NCBI GenBank assembly: GCA_963720785.1
Contig: CAVRGQ010000004.1
Coordinates: 1,054,001-1,118,000 of the forward strand
Direction: 5' to 3'
DNA from: CAVRGQ01 sp963720785
Lineage (GTDB): Bacteria; Actinomycetota; Acidimicrobiia; IMCC26256; DASPTH01
Length of the DNA stretch: 64,000 nt
In this document: piece after piece, positions 9,196 through 17,695 of the stretch
How the letters are laid out: every line of letters begins with the position of its first letter
How positions within the stretch are numbered: the stretch's first letter is position 1
Notes under the pieces: model-generated
The model's database searches: none
What the model was told of the DNA's origin: nothing
Seen by the model: the letters and a program-made list of their open reading frames with translations, nothing else
Position numbers and translations under genes: made by a program

Positions 9196-11684
9196 CTACC
9201 GCAGCGTCGCGTGGGCCGCGATTGTGACGCGACGATCGCCGCAGTCCGCTGCCGACACGGTGACCGTGATGATGCCGGCGCCGGTGGGCCGCACGACCGC
9301 GAGCGCGCGACCGCGGAACGTGTCGTGGGTCGGCACGCCGAAAGTCGCCTCGGTACACGGATCGGCGCTGCCGAACCCGAGCAGTTCGCCGGGCCCGTCG
9401 ATCGCGACGGTGACCGCGCGATCCGCGGTGTGGCAGAGCGTGCCGTCGTCGTGGACGAGGGTGATCTCGACGAAGGCGAGGTCGGTGTCGTCGGCGCGGA
9501 TCTGCTCACGGTCGACGCGGACGTCGAGGACGGACCGGGACCGCTTGCCGACGTCAGTGACGTCCGCCCTGCCTCCGCTCCGTCGCGGTAGGCGATGGCG
9601 ACGATCTCGCCCGGCGCGAAGGTCGTGTCGAAGGCCGTGCGGAACCCGTGTGCCTGGCCGGCGGGTTGGCGGCCGACGGAAGTGCCGTTCACCAGCAACT
9701 CCACCTCGTCGGCGTCGCTCAGCACGTCGACCGTGATCGGCCGGCCCTCGGCAGCCGGGCCACGACCACGAGGCGAGGCCCTCGAGCCACGGTTCGCCGG
9801 CGAGCCCCTGGTGCGTGGGCGTGAGCCCGTGGCGGGCGGGATCCTGCACGGAGACGTACGGCTCGGACCGCAACCCGAAGACGATCTCGCGGAGGTAGGA
9901 GAGCGGGCGTCGCCCGCCGGTGATGTCGATGTCGGCACACCACGCGGCCAGCCACGGGTAGTCACCCATCAGGAGGCCACCGTCGTCGCCATAGGCGACG
10001 CGGCCGATGCCGACCTCGCCGAGGTAGTCCCAGCCGGTCCAGGTGAAGTCGCCGATCACGTGGGGCAGGGCCGAGCACCTTCGGCCAGTTCTGCGTGATG
10101 TTCGTGTTGTGGGTCTCGGTGCCCACGATCACCCGGTTCGGCATCCGCTCGGCGTCGAGCTCGTAGCGCGCGTCGCTGTAGTTGTACCCGGCCACGTCGA
10201 GGTACGAGTACGGCTCGTCGAGCTTCGCCGCGACCTCCTCCGACTGCAGCAGGCGGGGGAGCGCCTCGCGCAGACCGGTCCATCACCGTGTTGATGCCGG
10301 CGTTCTCCTCGCCCGCGTCCTCGCCTGCGTCGGCATCGCTCTCGCCATTGTCGGGCGCGCGCCGCCATCTCGAGGATGGTCTGGATGCCGACGGCGATGA
10401 GCGGGTTCACCCCGTTGGTGACGTACCGCGTGTCGTCGAGCGCGCGCACCCGCTCGGCGAGACGCCGCCCGACACCCGCGCCGACGGCGTCGCCGGTGTC
10501 GGGGATCTCGTTGCCGATGGAGTAGAGGATGACGCTCGGGTGGTTGCGGTCCTTGCGTACCATCGCGTCGACGTCGCGTCTCCCACCAGTCGGAGAAGAC
10601 TCGCGAGTAGTCGTTGCGCATCTTCGGGTGGTGCCACATGTCGAACGCCTCGTCCATGACGAGCATGCCGATGCGGTCGCACGCGTCGAGGAGCGCCGTG
10701 CTCGCAGGATGGTGTGCGCTCCGGATGGCGTTGAAGCCGGCGGCTTTCAGGATCTCGATGCGGCGCTCGTCGGCGCGGGCCACGGTGGCCGCGCCGATCA
10801 CGCCGTTGTCGTGGTGGATGCACGCGCCGCGGAGCTTGACGACCTCACTGTTGATCTGCAGACCTCGGGTCGCGTCGAGCTGCAACGTGCGGATGCCGAA
10901 GGCTGTCTCGTCGCGGTCGACCTCGTTGCCGTCAGCGTCGCGCGCCACGACTCGACAGCGGTAGAGCGTCGGGTCGTCCACGCTCCAGCGGCGGGGGTTG
11001 CGCACCACCACTCGTTGGCGGACGGCGGCCGACTCCCGCGGGAAGCTGGTGAGGGGCGTGGTCTCCGACGCGACGATGGCCCCGCGGTCGTCGACGATGT
11101 CCGTCACGATCGTGGTGGGCATCGTGACCGCCCCGTCGTGCTCGAGCACGGCGGCCACCTGGACCACGGCAACCTCGTCGTCGATCTCCGGCGTGGTCAC
11201 GTACAGGCTGTCGAGGGCGAAGTGCACGAGATCGCCAACGACGAGGTGCACGTTGCGGTAGATCCCCGCGCCGGAGTACCAGCGGGCGTCTTCTTGCGCC
11301 TGCACCTCCACCCGGATCTCGTTGTCCTCGCCGCAGCGCACGAGGTGGTCGATCGCCACGGTGAACCCGGTGTAGCCGTAGGGGTGGTGCACGACGAAGC
11401 TGCCGTTCACCCACACCGACGCGTCGCGGTACACGCCCTCGAACTCGACGAACATCCGCCGACCCTGCGCATCGCTCGGCACGGTGAAGTGCTTCTGGTA
11501 CTCCCACGTTCCGCCGGGGAAGTACGCGTTGCCCGGGCCCTCCGCCGCGCTCCGCTCGGTGGCGATCATCGCGTCGTGGGGCAGCCGCACCGGCGTCCAC
11601 GACGGGCAGTTGCCCGCCGAGCTCGAGGAACGCGCTGACCTTCGGGCGGACGTTCCAGCCATCGTTGAACGAAGTGCGGATCAT
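9196..11684 (-). CDS. Glycoside hydrolase family 2 (beta-galactosidase/beta-glucuronidase type), multiply frameshifted
   Basis: The protein starts MIRTSFNDGWNV (ATG 11684) and shows the sugar-binding jelly-roll (GTWEYQKHFTVP, YRDASVWVNG) and an immunoglobulin-like domain. It continues with the TIM barrel (IRSAHHPAS, MDEAFDMW), the acid/base Glu in YSIGNEIPDTG, the nucleophile Glu in VGTETHNTN, and FTWTGWDYLGE. A C-terminal beta domain ends ITVTVSAADCG. There is no signal peptide, so hydrolysis is cytoplasmic. Frame changes occur near 11625, 10580, 10365, 10278, 10065, 9757 and 9578; all landmarks are in order, so sequence error is likely. The gene sits 6 bases after the GH3 gene. Confidence 0.82.
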
Positions 11685-11690
11685 GGGCGC

Positions 11691-14231
11691 TCAGTTCCCG
11701 AGCACGTGTGACGGCGTGAGGTGCGCCGTGCGCATGGCGAGGGTGACCGGATCGCCGGCGATCGCGAAGGTCGTGGTGAGCGGCAGCTGCGCCGACGACG
11801 GTCCGGCCATGAGCGTGACCTCGCCGGGGGTCACGACGAGCTTCATGTCGAGGTCGTAGTACGCCAGGATCCCGGGTTCGAGCGAGAAGTCCACGGTCGC
11901 GGCCTCGCCCACGTCGAGCGCGACGCGGTGGAAGCCGACGAGTTCGCGCACCGGACGGGTGACCCCGCGGCGCCGCAGCCGCGCGTACAACTGCACGACC
12001 TCCTCGCCGGAACGATCGCCGGTGTTCGCGACCTCCACCCGCACCTCGACGGTTCCGGACGCGTCGACCTCGGGGCGGTCCACGGTGAGCGAGCGGTACT
12101 CGAACGTCGTGTAGCTGAGGCCGTGGCCGAAGGCGTACGCCGGGCCGCTGTCGTCGAGGTCGGTGTAGGTGGTCGGGTCGCTGCCGGCCTTGTAGCCGTG
12201 GTAGATCGGGCACTGTCCCGCCGTCCGCGGGATGGTGAACGGCACCCGGCCCGACGGGTTCTCGATGCCGAAGAGCACGTCGGCGACGCCCACGCCGCCC
12301 ACCGAGCCGGGCTGGTAGGCGTAGACGACGGCGGCGGGCCCGCCCGCCTCGGCCATCACCGGCACCGCCTGGGAGCCGACGATCACGACCACCACCGGGA
12401 CGCCGGTGGCGCACACCGCCTCGAGCAACGGGCGTTGCGCACCGGCGAGTTCGAGCGTCGAGCGGTCGCGGGTCTCGCCGACGATCGCGTCGCTGACCAG
12501 GCCGGTCTTGTCGCCCAGCACGAGGATCGCCACGTCGGCGCTCGCGGCCGAGTCGACCGCCTCGGCGATGCCCGCGGTCGAAGGGTCGTTGACGTGGCAG
12601 CCGAGGGCGTACACGACCTCGGTACCGTCACTCACGACGCCGTTGATGGCGTCGAGCACCGTCGGGGTGTCGCCGTACACCGCGGCAAGGGCCGCCAGCG
12701 AGACCTCCGACGGATGGGTCGCGATGCGGCGGACGAAGCCGAAGTCGGCACCGGTGCCCTCCGACTCGGGCGCTGCTTCCGATGCGGGCTCCTGCGCCGC
12801 CGCCGCGTCGATCGGCGCGGGCGCGACCTCACCGGCCGCGGTCGTGTCCGCGGTGTCGCCCTCGCCGCTGTCAGCCGTCGGCAGCGACATGTCGCCGCTC
12901 GTCATCATCTCGATGGCGAGCGCGGCGGAATAGCCGCCGAACAGGTTGCGGACCGAATGCGCGTTGGGGCCGATCACCGCGACGCGGGCCAGGTCGCGCG
13001 CGAGCGGCAGGACCCCTTGTGGGTTCGCGAGCAGCACGGTCGACCGGGCGGCGATGCGATGGGCCAGCGACCGGGACTCGGCGCGCGCCGCTGGTGCGAT
13101 CGTCGCGGTGAACGCCTCGACGTCGCCGTACGGTTGTTCGAACAGCCCGAGGCGGAACTTCGCGTCGAGCACGCGCCGCACGCTGGCGTCGACGACCGTC
13201 TCGTCGAGTTCGCCGCTGCGCACCGCGGCGGCGAGACCAGCGCGATAACACTGCGATCCGGGGAGCTCGACGTCGAGTCCGGCGCTCAGGGCCTGCACGC
13301 CGGCGTCGGCGGCGTCGACCGCGGTCTGCTGGCGCGTGTACAGGGCGGTCACCGCGCCGTAGTCGGCGACGGTGAGGCCGCGGAAGCCGAGCGTGCCCCG
13401 GAGCATGTCGGTCAGGAGGTGGCGCGACGCCGCAGCGGGTTCGCCGTTCACGTCGGAGTAGGCGCACATCACGGATTCGAGTCCGGCTTCGGCGATGGCC
13501 GCGCCGAAGGGCCGGGCGTACACCTCGAGCAGTTCGCGCTCGCCGAGTTGGACGGCACCGATGTTGCGCCCGCCGTCGGCCATCGCGTAGGCGAGGAAGT
13601 GCTTCGCGGTGGCGAGCACACCCTCGCGACGGTCGTCACCCTGCAGGCCGCGGACGAAGGCCGTGCCGATGGCCGAACCGAGGTACGGGTCCTCGCCGTA
13701 GCTCTCCTGCACGCGACCCCACCGTGCGTCGCGCGCGAGGTCGAGGTTGGGGGAGCAGGCCTGGTGGACGCCGAGCGCGCGCATCTGCCGACGGACGACG
13801 TCGTTCATTGCCTCGACCGACTCCGGGTCCCACGAGGCCGCGAGCGCGAGCGCAGTGGGGAAGTCGGTACAGGCCTGGTGCACGAGACCGGTCAACGCCT
13901 CGTGGTGGACGATCGCGGGGATGCCGAGGCGCGTGCGCTCCACCAGGTAACGCTGGAGCTGATCGAGGAGGGCCACGAGGAGGATGGGATCGGGAGTGAG
14001 CAGCGCGCCGGCCGAGATCTCACCGAGCCCGTCGGCGAGGTGCTCGTCGAACTTCTGCTCGTCGAGGCCGGTCGGACCGAGCAGGTCGAACGGGAGGATC
14101 CCCGTGAGCTGCGCGACCTTCTCGTCGAGGGTCATGCGGGCCAGCAGGTCGTCGACCCGCTCGGCCAGCGGTCGCGTTGCGTCCCGATAGGGCGCGTCGA
14201 TGGGGGCGTCGACGGTGAACGGCTCGCTCAT
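11691..14231 (-). CDS. Glycoside hydrolase family 3 (beta-glucosidase type) with C-terminal fibronectin III-like domain
   Basis: This intact 846-residue GH3 enzyme has the (beta/alpha)8 domain with KHF at about 210-212 and the nucleophile Asp290 in TVADYGAV. The alpha/beta sandwich follows, then a C-terminal FnIII-like domain (YAFGHGLSYTTFEY onward). An unusual Ala/Glu/Asp/Thr-rich low-complexity insert lies near residues 440-505, inside the second domain. No signal peptide is visible, so it should act on imported glycosides in the cytoplasm. It is transcribed with the neighbouring GH3 and GH2 genes. Glycoside specificity cannot be read. Confidence 0.9.
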   Translation of the reverse strand: MSEPFTVDAPIDAPYRDATRPLAERVDDLLARMTLDEKVAQLTGILPFDLLGPTGLDEQKFDEHLADGLGEISAGALLTPDPILLVALLDQLQRYLVERTRLGIPAIVHHEALTGLVHQACTDFPTALALAASWDPESVEAMNDVVRRQMRALGVHQACSPNLDLARDARWGRVQESYGEDPYLGSAIGTAFVRGLQGDDRREGVLATAKHFLAYAMADGGRNIGAVQLGERELLEVYARPFGAAIAEAGLESVMCAYSDVNGEPAAASRHLLTDMLRGTLGFRGLTVADYGAVTALYTRQQTAVDAADAGVQALSAGLDVELPGSQCYRAGLAAAVRSGELDETVVDASVRRVLDAKFRLGLFEQPYGDVEAFTATIAPAARAESRSLAHRIAARSTVLLANPQGVLPLARDLARVAVIGPNAHSVRNLFGGYSAALAIEMMTSGDMSLPTADSGEGDTADTTAAGEVAPAPIDAAAAQEPASEAAPESEGTGADFGFVRRIATHPSEVSLAALAAVYGDTPTVLDAINGVVSDGTEVVYALGCHVNDPSTAGIAEAVDSAASADVAILVLGDKTGLVSDAIVGETRDRSTLELAGAQRPLLEAVCATGVPVVVVIVGSQAVPVMAEAGGPAAVVYAYQPGSVGGVGVADVLFGIENPSGRVPFTIPRTAGQCPIYHGYKAGSDPTTYTDLDDSGPAYAFGHGLSYTTFEYRSLTVDRPEVDASGTVEVRVEVANTGDRSGEEVVQLYARLRRRGVTRPVRELVGFHRVALDVGEAATVDFSLEPGILAYYDLDMKLVVTPGEVTLMAGPSSAQLPLTTTFAIAGDPVTLAMRTAHLTPSHVLGN

Positions 14232-14274
14232 GGTGTCGGCTTCTCTTCCGCAGTTGGTGGCAGGTGATGAAGGT

Positions 14275-15990
14275 TCAGTAGGTCAGGCCGTGCCCGAACC
14301 GGAACACCGGATCGGGAGTGTCGAAGGCGACGTCGGAGTGGCCGGCGAGCACCGCGTCCATCGACCGGGGGAGGTCGAAGGGCAACTTTCCGTGCGGTGC
14401 CGAATCGCCGAACAGCACGTCGAGCAGGGCCGACTCGCACACGCCGAAGTTGGCGACGATCGCGCCGGCGGTGTCGACGAGATCGGTGAGCACCGCGGGG
14501 CGGTCGAGCACGATGTCGATCACCGTCGGTGCGGCCGCGGACACCGCCTGGATGCGCGCGAGTGCGTCGGCGGGGAACTCCAGCGATCCGCTGTGGAAGT
14601 ACGCGGCGAAACCGTCGCCCAGCGTCTCGTAGGGCGCGTGCAGCCGGAGGATGGCGACGTCGGCCTCCTCGGGCGTCGCGACCGGCGTGGCGAACTCGGC
14701 GAGGGCCGCATCGCTGAACCCTTCTGCGTACACGCGGAGACCACGCGGCAGCGGCAGGATCGGCGCGCCTGCGCGCTCGTGGTTGGTGAGGAGCGTCAGC
14801 GAGTCGCGCTGCGCCTGCAGTCCCGCGGCGCGGAACGCCGCGTTGCCCACCACTTCGTCGGCCGCGTCCTCGTCGACGAACGGCGCGTCGAAGAGCCCGA
14901 GGCGGAACTTCTCGGTCAGGATCCTGCGGGCCGATTCGTCGATGCGCGACTCGGGGACCGTGCCCTGCTCGACGAGGGCGAGCAACACGTCGGTGCACGT
15001 CTCGCCGCCGAACTGGTCGACGCCGGCGTCGAGCGCCTTGACGATGCGCTCCTCGATGCTCAGGTGTTCGACGCCCCAGGCCTTGGCCGTGCCCATCTCG
15101 CCGAACTCGGGCTTGCCGACGATGAGCCCCCAGTCGGTGCAGACGACACCGTCGAAACCGAGGCGTTCGCGGAGGATCCCGGTGATGACCTGCTGATTGA
15201 AGCTGAAGCCGACCTCCTCGAGATCGGTGCCCACCGGCATCCCGTAGTACGGCATGATCTGCGCGCCGCCCGCGGCGAGCGCGTCGAGGAACGGACGCAG
15301 GTGGTACTCGAAGTTGTCGCCGGGATACACCTGCTCCCGACCGGACGCGAAGTGCGGGTCGGTGCCGTCCTTCTGTGGGCCGCCGCCGGGGAAGTGCTTG
15401 GTCATCGTGGCCACCGAGGTCGGCCCGACCTCGCCCTGGAAGCCGCGGATGTACGCCGCGGCGAGGCGACCGGTGAGTTCGGCGTCCTCGCCGAAGGTGC
15501 CGCTGATGCGCGCCCAGCGCGGCTCGGTCGCGAGGTCGACCTGCGGGTGGAGGGCGACGCGGAGGCCCACCGCGACGTACTCCTGGCGCGCGATGTCGCC
15601 GAATTGCTCGAGCAATTCCTCGGAACCGATCGCGGCGAGGCCGAGCGGCTCGGGCCACTGCGAGAACGGGCCGGCCATCATCGAGGCCGCGGGATTGTCG
15701 GTGAAGTGGTGACGCGGGTCGGTGGAGAACGTGACCGGCACCTGCAGGGGGAGTTCCGCGGCGATGCGCTGGACCTCGTTGTGCCACTGCGCGAACTCGC
15801 CCGCGCTCGGCGCGCTGCCGAGGAGGTTGAAGTGGGTCATCCGCCGCTCGGTGATGAGTTCGCGCACCGACGGCGACCCGAAGATCGGATGCGGGCTGTT
15901 CACGTCGGTGGGCGACACCGCCGCGTGGAACATGAGGCCGACCTTGTCGGCGAGCGGCATCCTCGCGAGCAGTGCATCGACGCGCGTCAC
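14275..15990 (-). CDS. Glycoside hydrolase family 3 (shorter, no FnIII domain)
   Basis: This 571-residue GH3 protein has TKHFPGGG at about 197-204 and the nucleophile Asp286 in VCTDWGLI, followed by the sandwich domain ending FRFGHGLTY. It ends at the position where the 846-residue neighbour continues into its FnIII domain. The GTG start at 15990 overlaps the esterase stop (GTGA), which couples translation. It has no secretion signal. Two different GH3 enzymes plus a GH2 in one operon suggest stepwise trimming of an oligosaccharide or branched glycoside. Confidence 0.88.
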   Translation of the reverse strand: MTRVDALLARMPLADKVGLMFHAAVSPTDVNSPHPIFGSPSVRELITERRMTHFNLLGSAPSAGEFAQWHNEVQRIAAELPLQVPVTFSTDPRHHFTDNPAASMMAGPFSQWPEPLGLAAIGSEELLEQFGDIARQEYVAVGLRVALHPQVDLATEPRWARISGTFGEDAELTGRLAAAYIRGFQGEVGPTSVATMTKHFPGGGPQKDGTDPHFASGREQVYPGDNFEYHLRPFLDALAAGGAQIMPYYGMPVGTDLEEVGFSFNQQVITGILRERLGFDGVVCTDWGLIVGKPEFGEMGTAKAWGVEHLSIEERIVKALDAGVDQFGGETCTDVLLALVEQGTVPESRIDESARRILTEKFRLGLFDAPFVDEDAADEVVGNAAFRAAGLQAQRDSLTLLTNHERAGAPILPLPRGLRVYAEGFSDAALAEFATPVATPEEADVAILRLHAPYETLGDGFAAYFHSGSLEFPADALARIQAVSAAAPTVIDIVLDRPAVLTDLVDTAGAIVANFGVCESALLDVLFGDSAPHGKLPFDLPRSMDAVLAGHSDVAFDTPDPVFRFGHGLTY

Positions 15991-16958
15991 GAGTTGCCTT
16001 CCTGGTCGTGGTCCTCGATCCAGGTCGTCAGCCGCTCGATGCTGGTGAGCGCGCCGGGCAGGTCGGGGCCGTTGACGTGCCCGTGGACGGTGCCCGGCTC
16101 GGTCGCCAGCATCACCGCGACCCCCGCGTCGACGAGCGCGGCGGCGTACGCCTCGCCCGACGCGCGCAGGAAGTCGGCCTCGGAGGTCAGCACCAGCACG
16201 GGAGGCTGGCCGCTGACGTCGCCGTTCGCGGCGAACGCGTAGGGGTCGTCGAGCGCGGCGTCCGATCCCGCGTACTGCCGACTCATGTCGCGGAACGTGT
16301 CGGTTGCCGCGGTCGCCGTCGCCGCGTCGGCCCCCAACGTGGCCTCGAGCTCGGCGGAGAGCGGAGGCAGGACCGGATGCACGACCGGGTACACCAGCAC
16401 GAGCGACGCGGGGAGCGGCCCGGCGCCGTCGCGCAGCCGCTTGGTCACGCCGCCGACGAGGTTGCCGCCCGCGCTCGCGCCACCGAGGTGCAAGCGGGCG
16501 GGCACGACGCCGAGTTCGTCGGCGTGCGCCGCGGCCCACAGCCACCCAGCGAGCACGTCGTCGGAGGGCACGGGGTAGTGCACACCGCGCAGCGCCTTGC
16601 GGTAGTCGAGCGACACCACGGTCACGCCGCGCGCCGCGAGGGCGAGCGCCACCCAGTGGGCCTCGGGCATGTCGAGGTCGCCGCCGATGAACGCGCCGCC
16701 GTGCACCCACACGAACCCGGCACCGGTCGCGCCCGGGCCCGAGTACACGCGCCCGGGCACCTCACCGTGCGGCCCGTCGATCGCAATGTCGCGCGCTTCG
16801 ACGTCGGCGAGTTCGGGGAATCGACCGACGAGCTCGGCCAGGTCGATCGCACCGAGCGACGGGGGATCGGCGAGCGTCTCGAGCATCGCGACGATCTGGG
16901 CGAACGGCATCCCCTGGAAGAGATCGGCGCCTCCCGCGGCACTCTCCTGCTCTGTCAT
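15987..16958 (-). CDS. Alpha/beta hydrolase, hormone-sensitive lipase family esterase
   Basis: This 323-residue carboxylesterase has the HSL-family oxyanion motif HGGAF at residues 86-90 and the nucleophile Ser162 in GGASAGGN. The triad Asp (SEADFL) and His (GTVHGHV) are near the C-terminus. ATG 16958 was chosen; GTG 16961 immediately precedes it. It begins 17 bases after livF and overlaps the GH3 start, linking the importer to the glycosidases. Deacylation of an esterified glycoside is a plausible role, inferred from context. Confidence 0.85.
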   Translation of the reverse strand: MTEQESAAGGADLFQGMPFAQIVAMLETLADPPSLGAIDLAELVGRFPELADVEARDIAIDGPHGEVPGRVYSGPGATGAGFVWVHGGAFIGGDLDMPEAHWVALALAARGVTVVSLDYRKALRGVHYPVPSDDVLAGWLWAAAHADELGVVPARLHLGGASAGGNLVGGVTKRLRDGAGPLPASLVLVYPVVHPVLPPLSAELEATLGADAATATAATDTFRDMSRQYAGSDAALDDPYAFAANGDVSGQPPVLVLTSEADFLRASGEAYAAALVDAGVAVMLATEPGTVHGHVNGPDLPGALTSIERLTTWIEDHDQEGNS

Positions 16959-16975
16959 CACACTCCAGCGCCCGA

Positions 16976-17695
16976 TCAGGGCTGTGTGGGCTCCAGTGAG
17001 CCGAGGTAGGCGGCCTGCAGTCGCGGCTGGTCGGCCAGCAGCTCCGATGCGGTGCCCTGCAACACGATGGACCCGCGGTTGAGGACCGCGGCACGGTCGG
17101 CCACGCTCAACGCGAGTGTGACGTGTTGTTCGACCAGCAACACCGCGCAACCGCGCTCGTGCGCGATCTGCTCGACCGTCTGGAACAGCGCCTCGACGAT
17201 GAGTGGTGCGAGGCCCATGCTGAGCTCGTCGACGAGCAACACCCGCGGTTCCTGCACGAGCGCGCGCGCCATGGCGAGCATCTGCTGCTCGCCACCGGAC
17301 AGCGCGCCGGCGCGCAGGTGCCAGCGCGGCTCGAGCGCCGGGAACACCGCGAGCATGTCGCGCGGCGACGGGCCTCCGCGGTGGCAGGCCGCTCGGAGGT
17401 TGTCCTCGACGCTCAGTGTGGTGAACAGGTTCCGGTTGTCGGGGACGAGCACCGCACCGGCCTTGTTGGCGCGCGCCGGTCGCCCGGTCTTCAGCGGCTC
17501 CCCGTCGATGCTGATCGTGCCCGCGTGGGGCGGGAGGAAGCCGGCGAGCGTCATCAACAGCGTGGTCTTGCCCGCGCCGTTCGGGCCGAGCAACGCCTGG
17601 ATCGTGCCCGCTTCGAGCGCGAGGTCGACGTCGCGGAACGCGACCGCGGTGTCGTAGCCGCCGCTCAGGCCGGTGCACTCGAGTCGCGGCGTCAT
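16976..17695 (-). CDS. livF: Branched-chain amino acid-type ABC transporter ATP-binding protein (LivF-like)
   Basis: This 239-residue ABC ATPase has Walker A GPNGAGKTT, signature LSGGEQQML, Walker B RVLLVDELSMGLAP and the switch His in LLVEQHV. The length and the SMGLAP sequence are typical of LivF. Its ATG overlaps the stop of the upstream LivHMG fusion (ATGA). Liv-type importers in actinobacteria often carry hydrophobic acids or amides rather than amino acids, so the substrate is open. Confidence 0.88.
   Translation of the reverse strand: MTPRLECTGLSGGYDTAVAFRDVDLALEAGTIQALLGPNGAGKTTLLMTLAGFLPPHAGTISIDGEPLKTGRPARANKAGAVLVPDNRNLFTTLSVEDNLRAACHRGGPSPRDMLAVFPALEPRWHLRAGALSGGEQQMLAMARALVQEPRVLLVDELSMGLAPLIVEALFQTVEQIAHERGCAVLLVEQHVTLALSVADRAAVLNRGSIVLQGTASELLADQPRLQAAYLGSLEPTQP

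Noticed and set aside
11721..14267. An 848-codon open frame antisense to the GH3 gene
   Set aside because: Its translation is Arg/Gly/His/Val-rich with no motif, while the minus-strand frame is a textbook GH3 enzyme. Long antisense frames are expected at this GC content.
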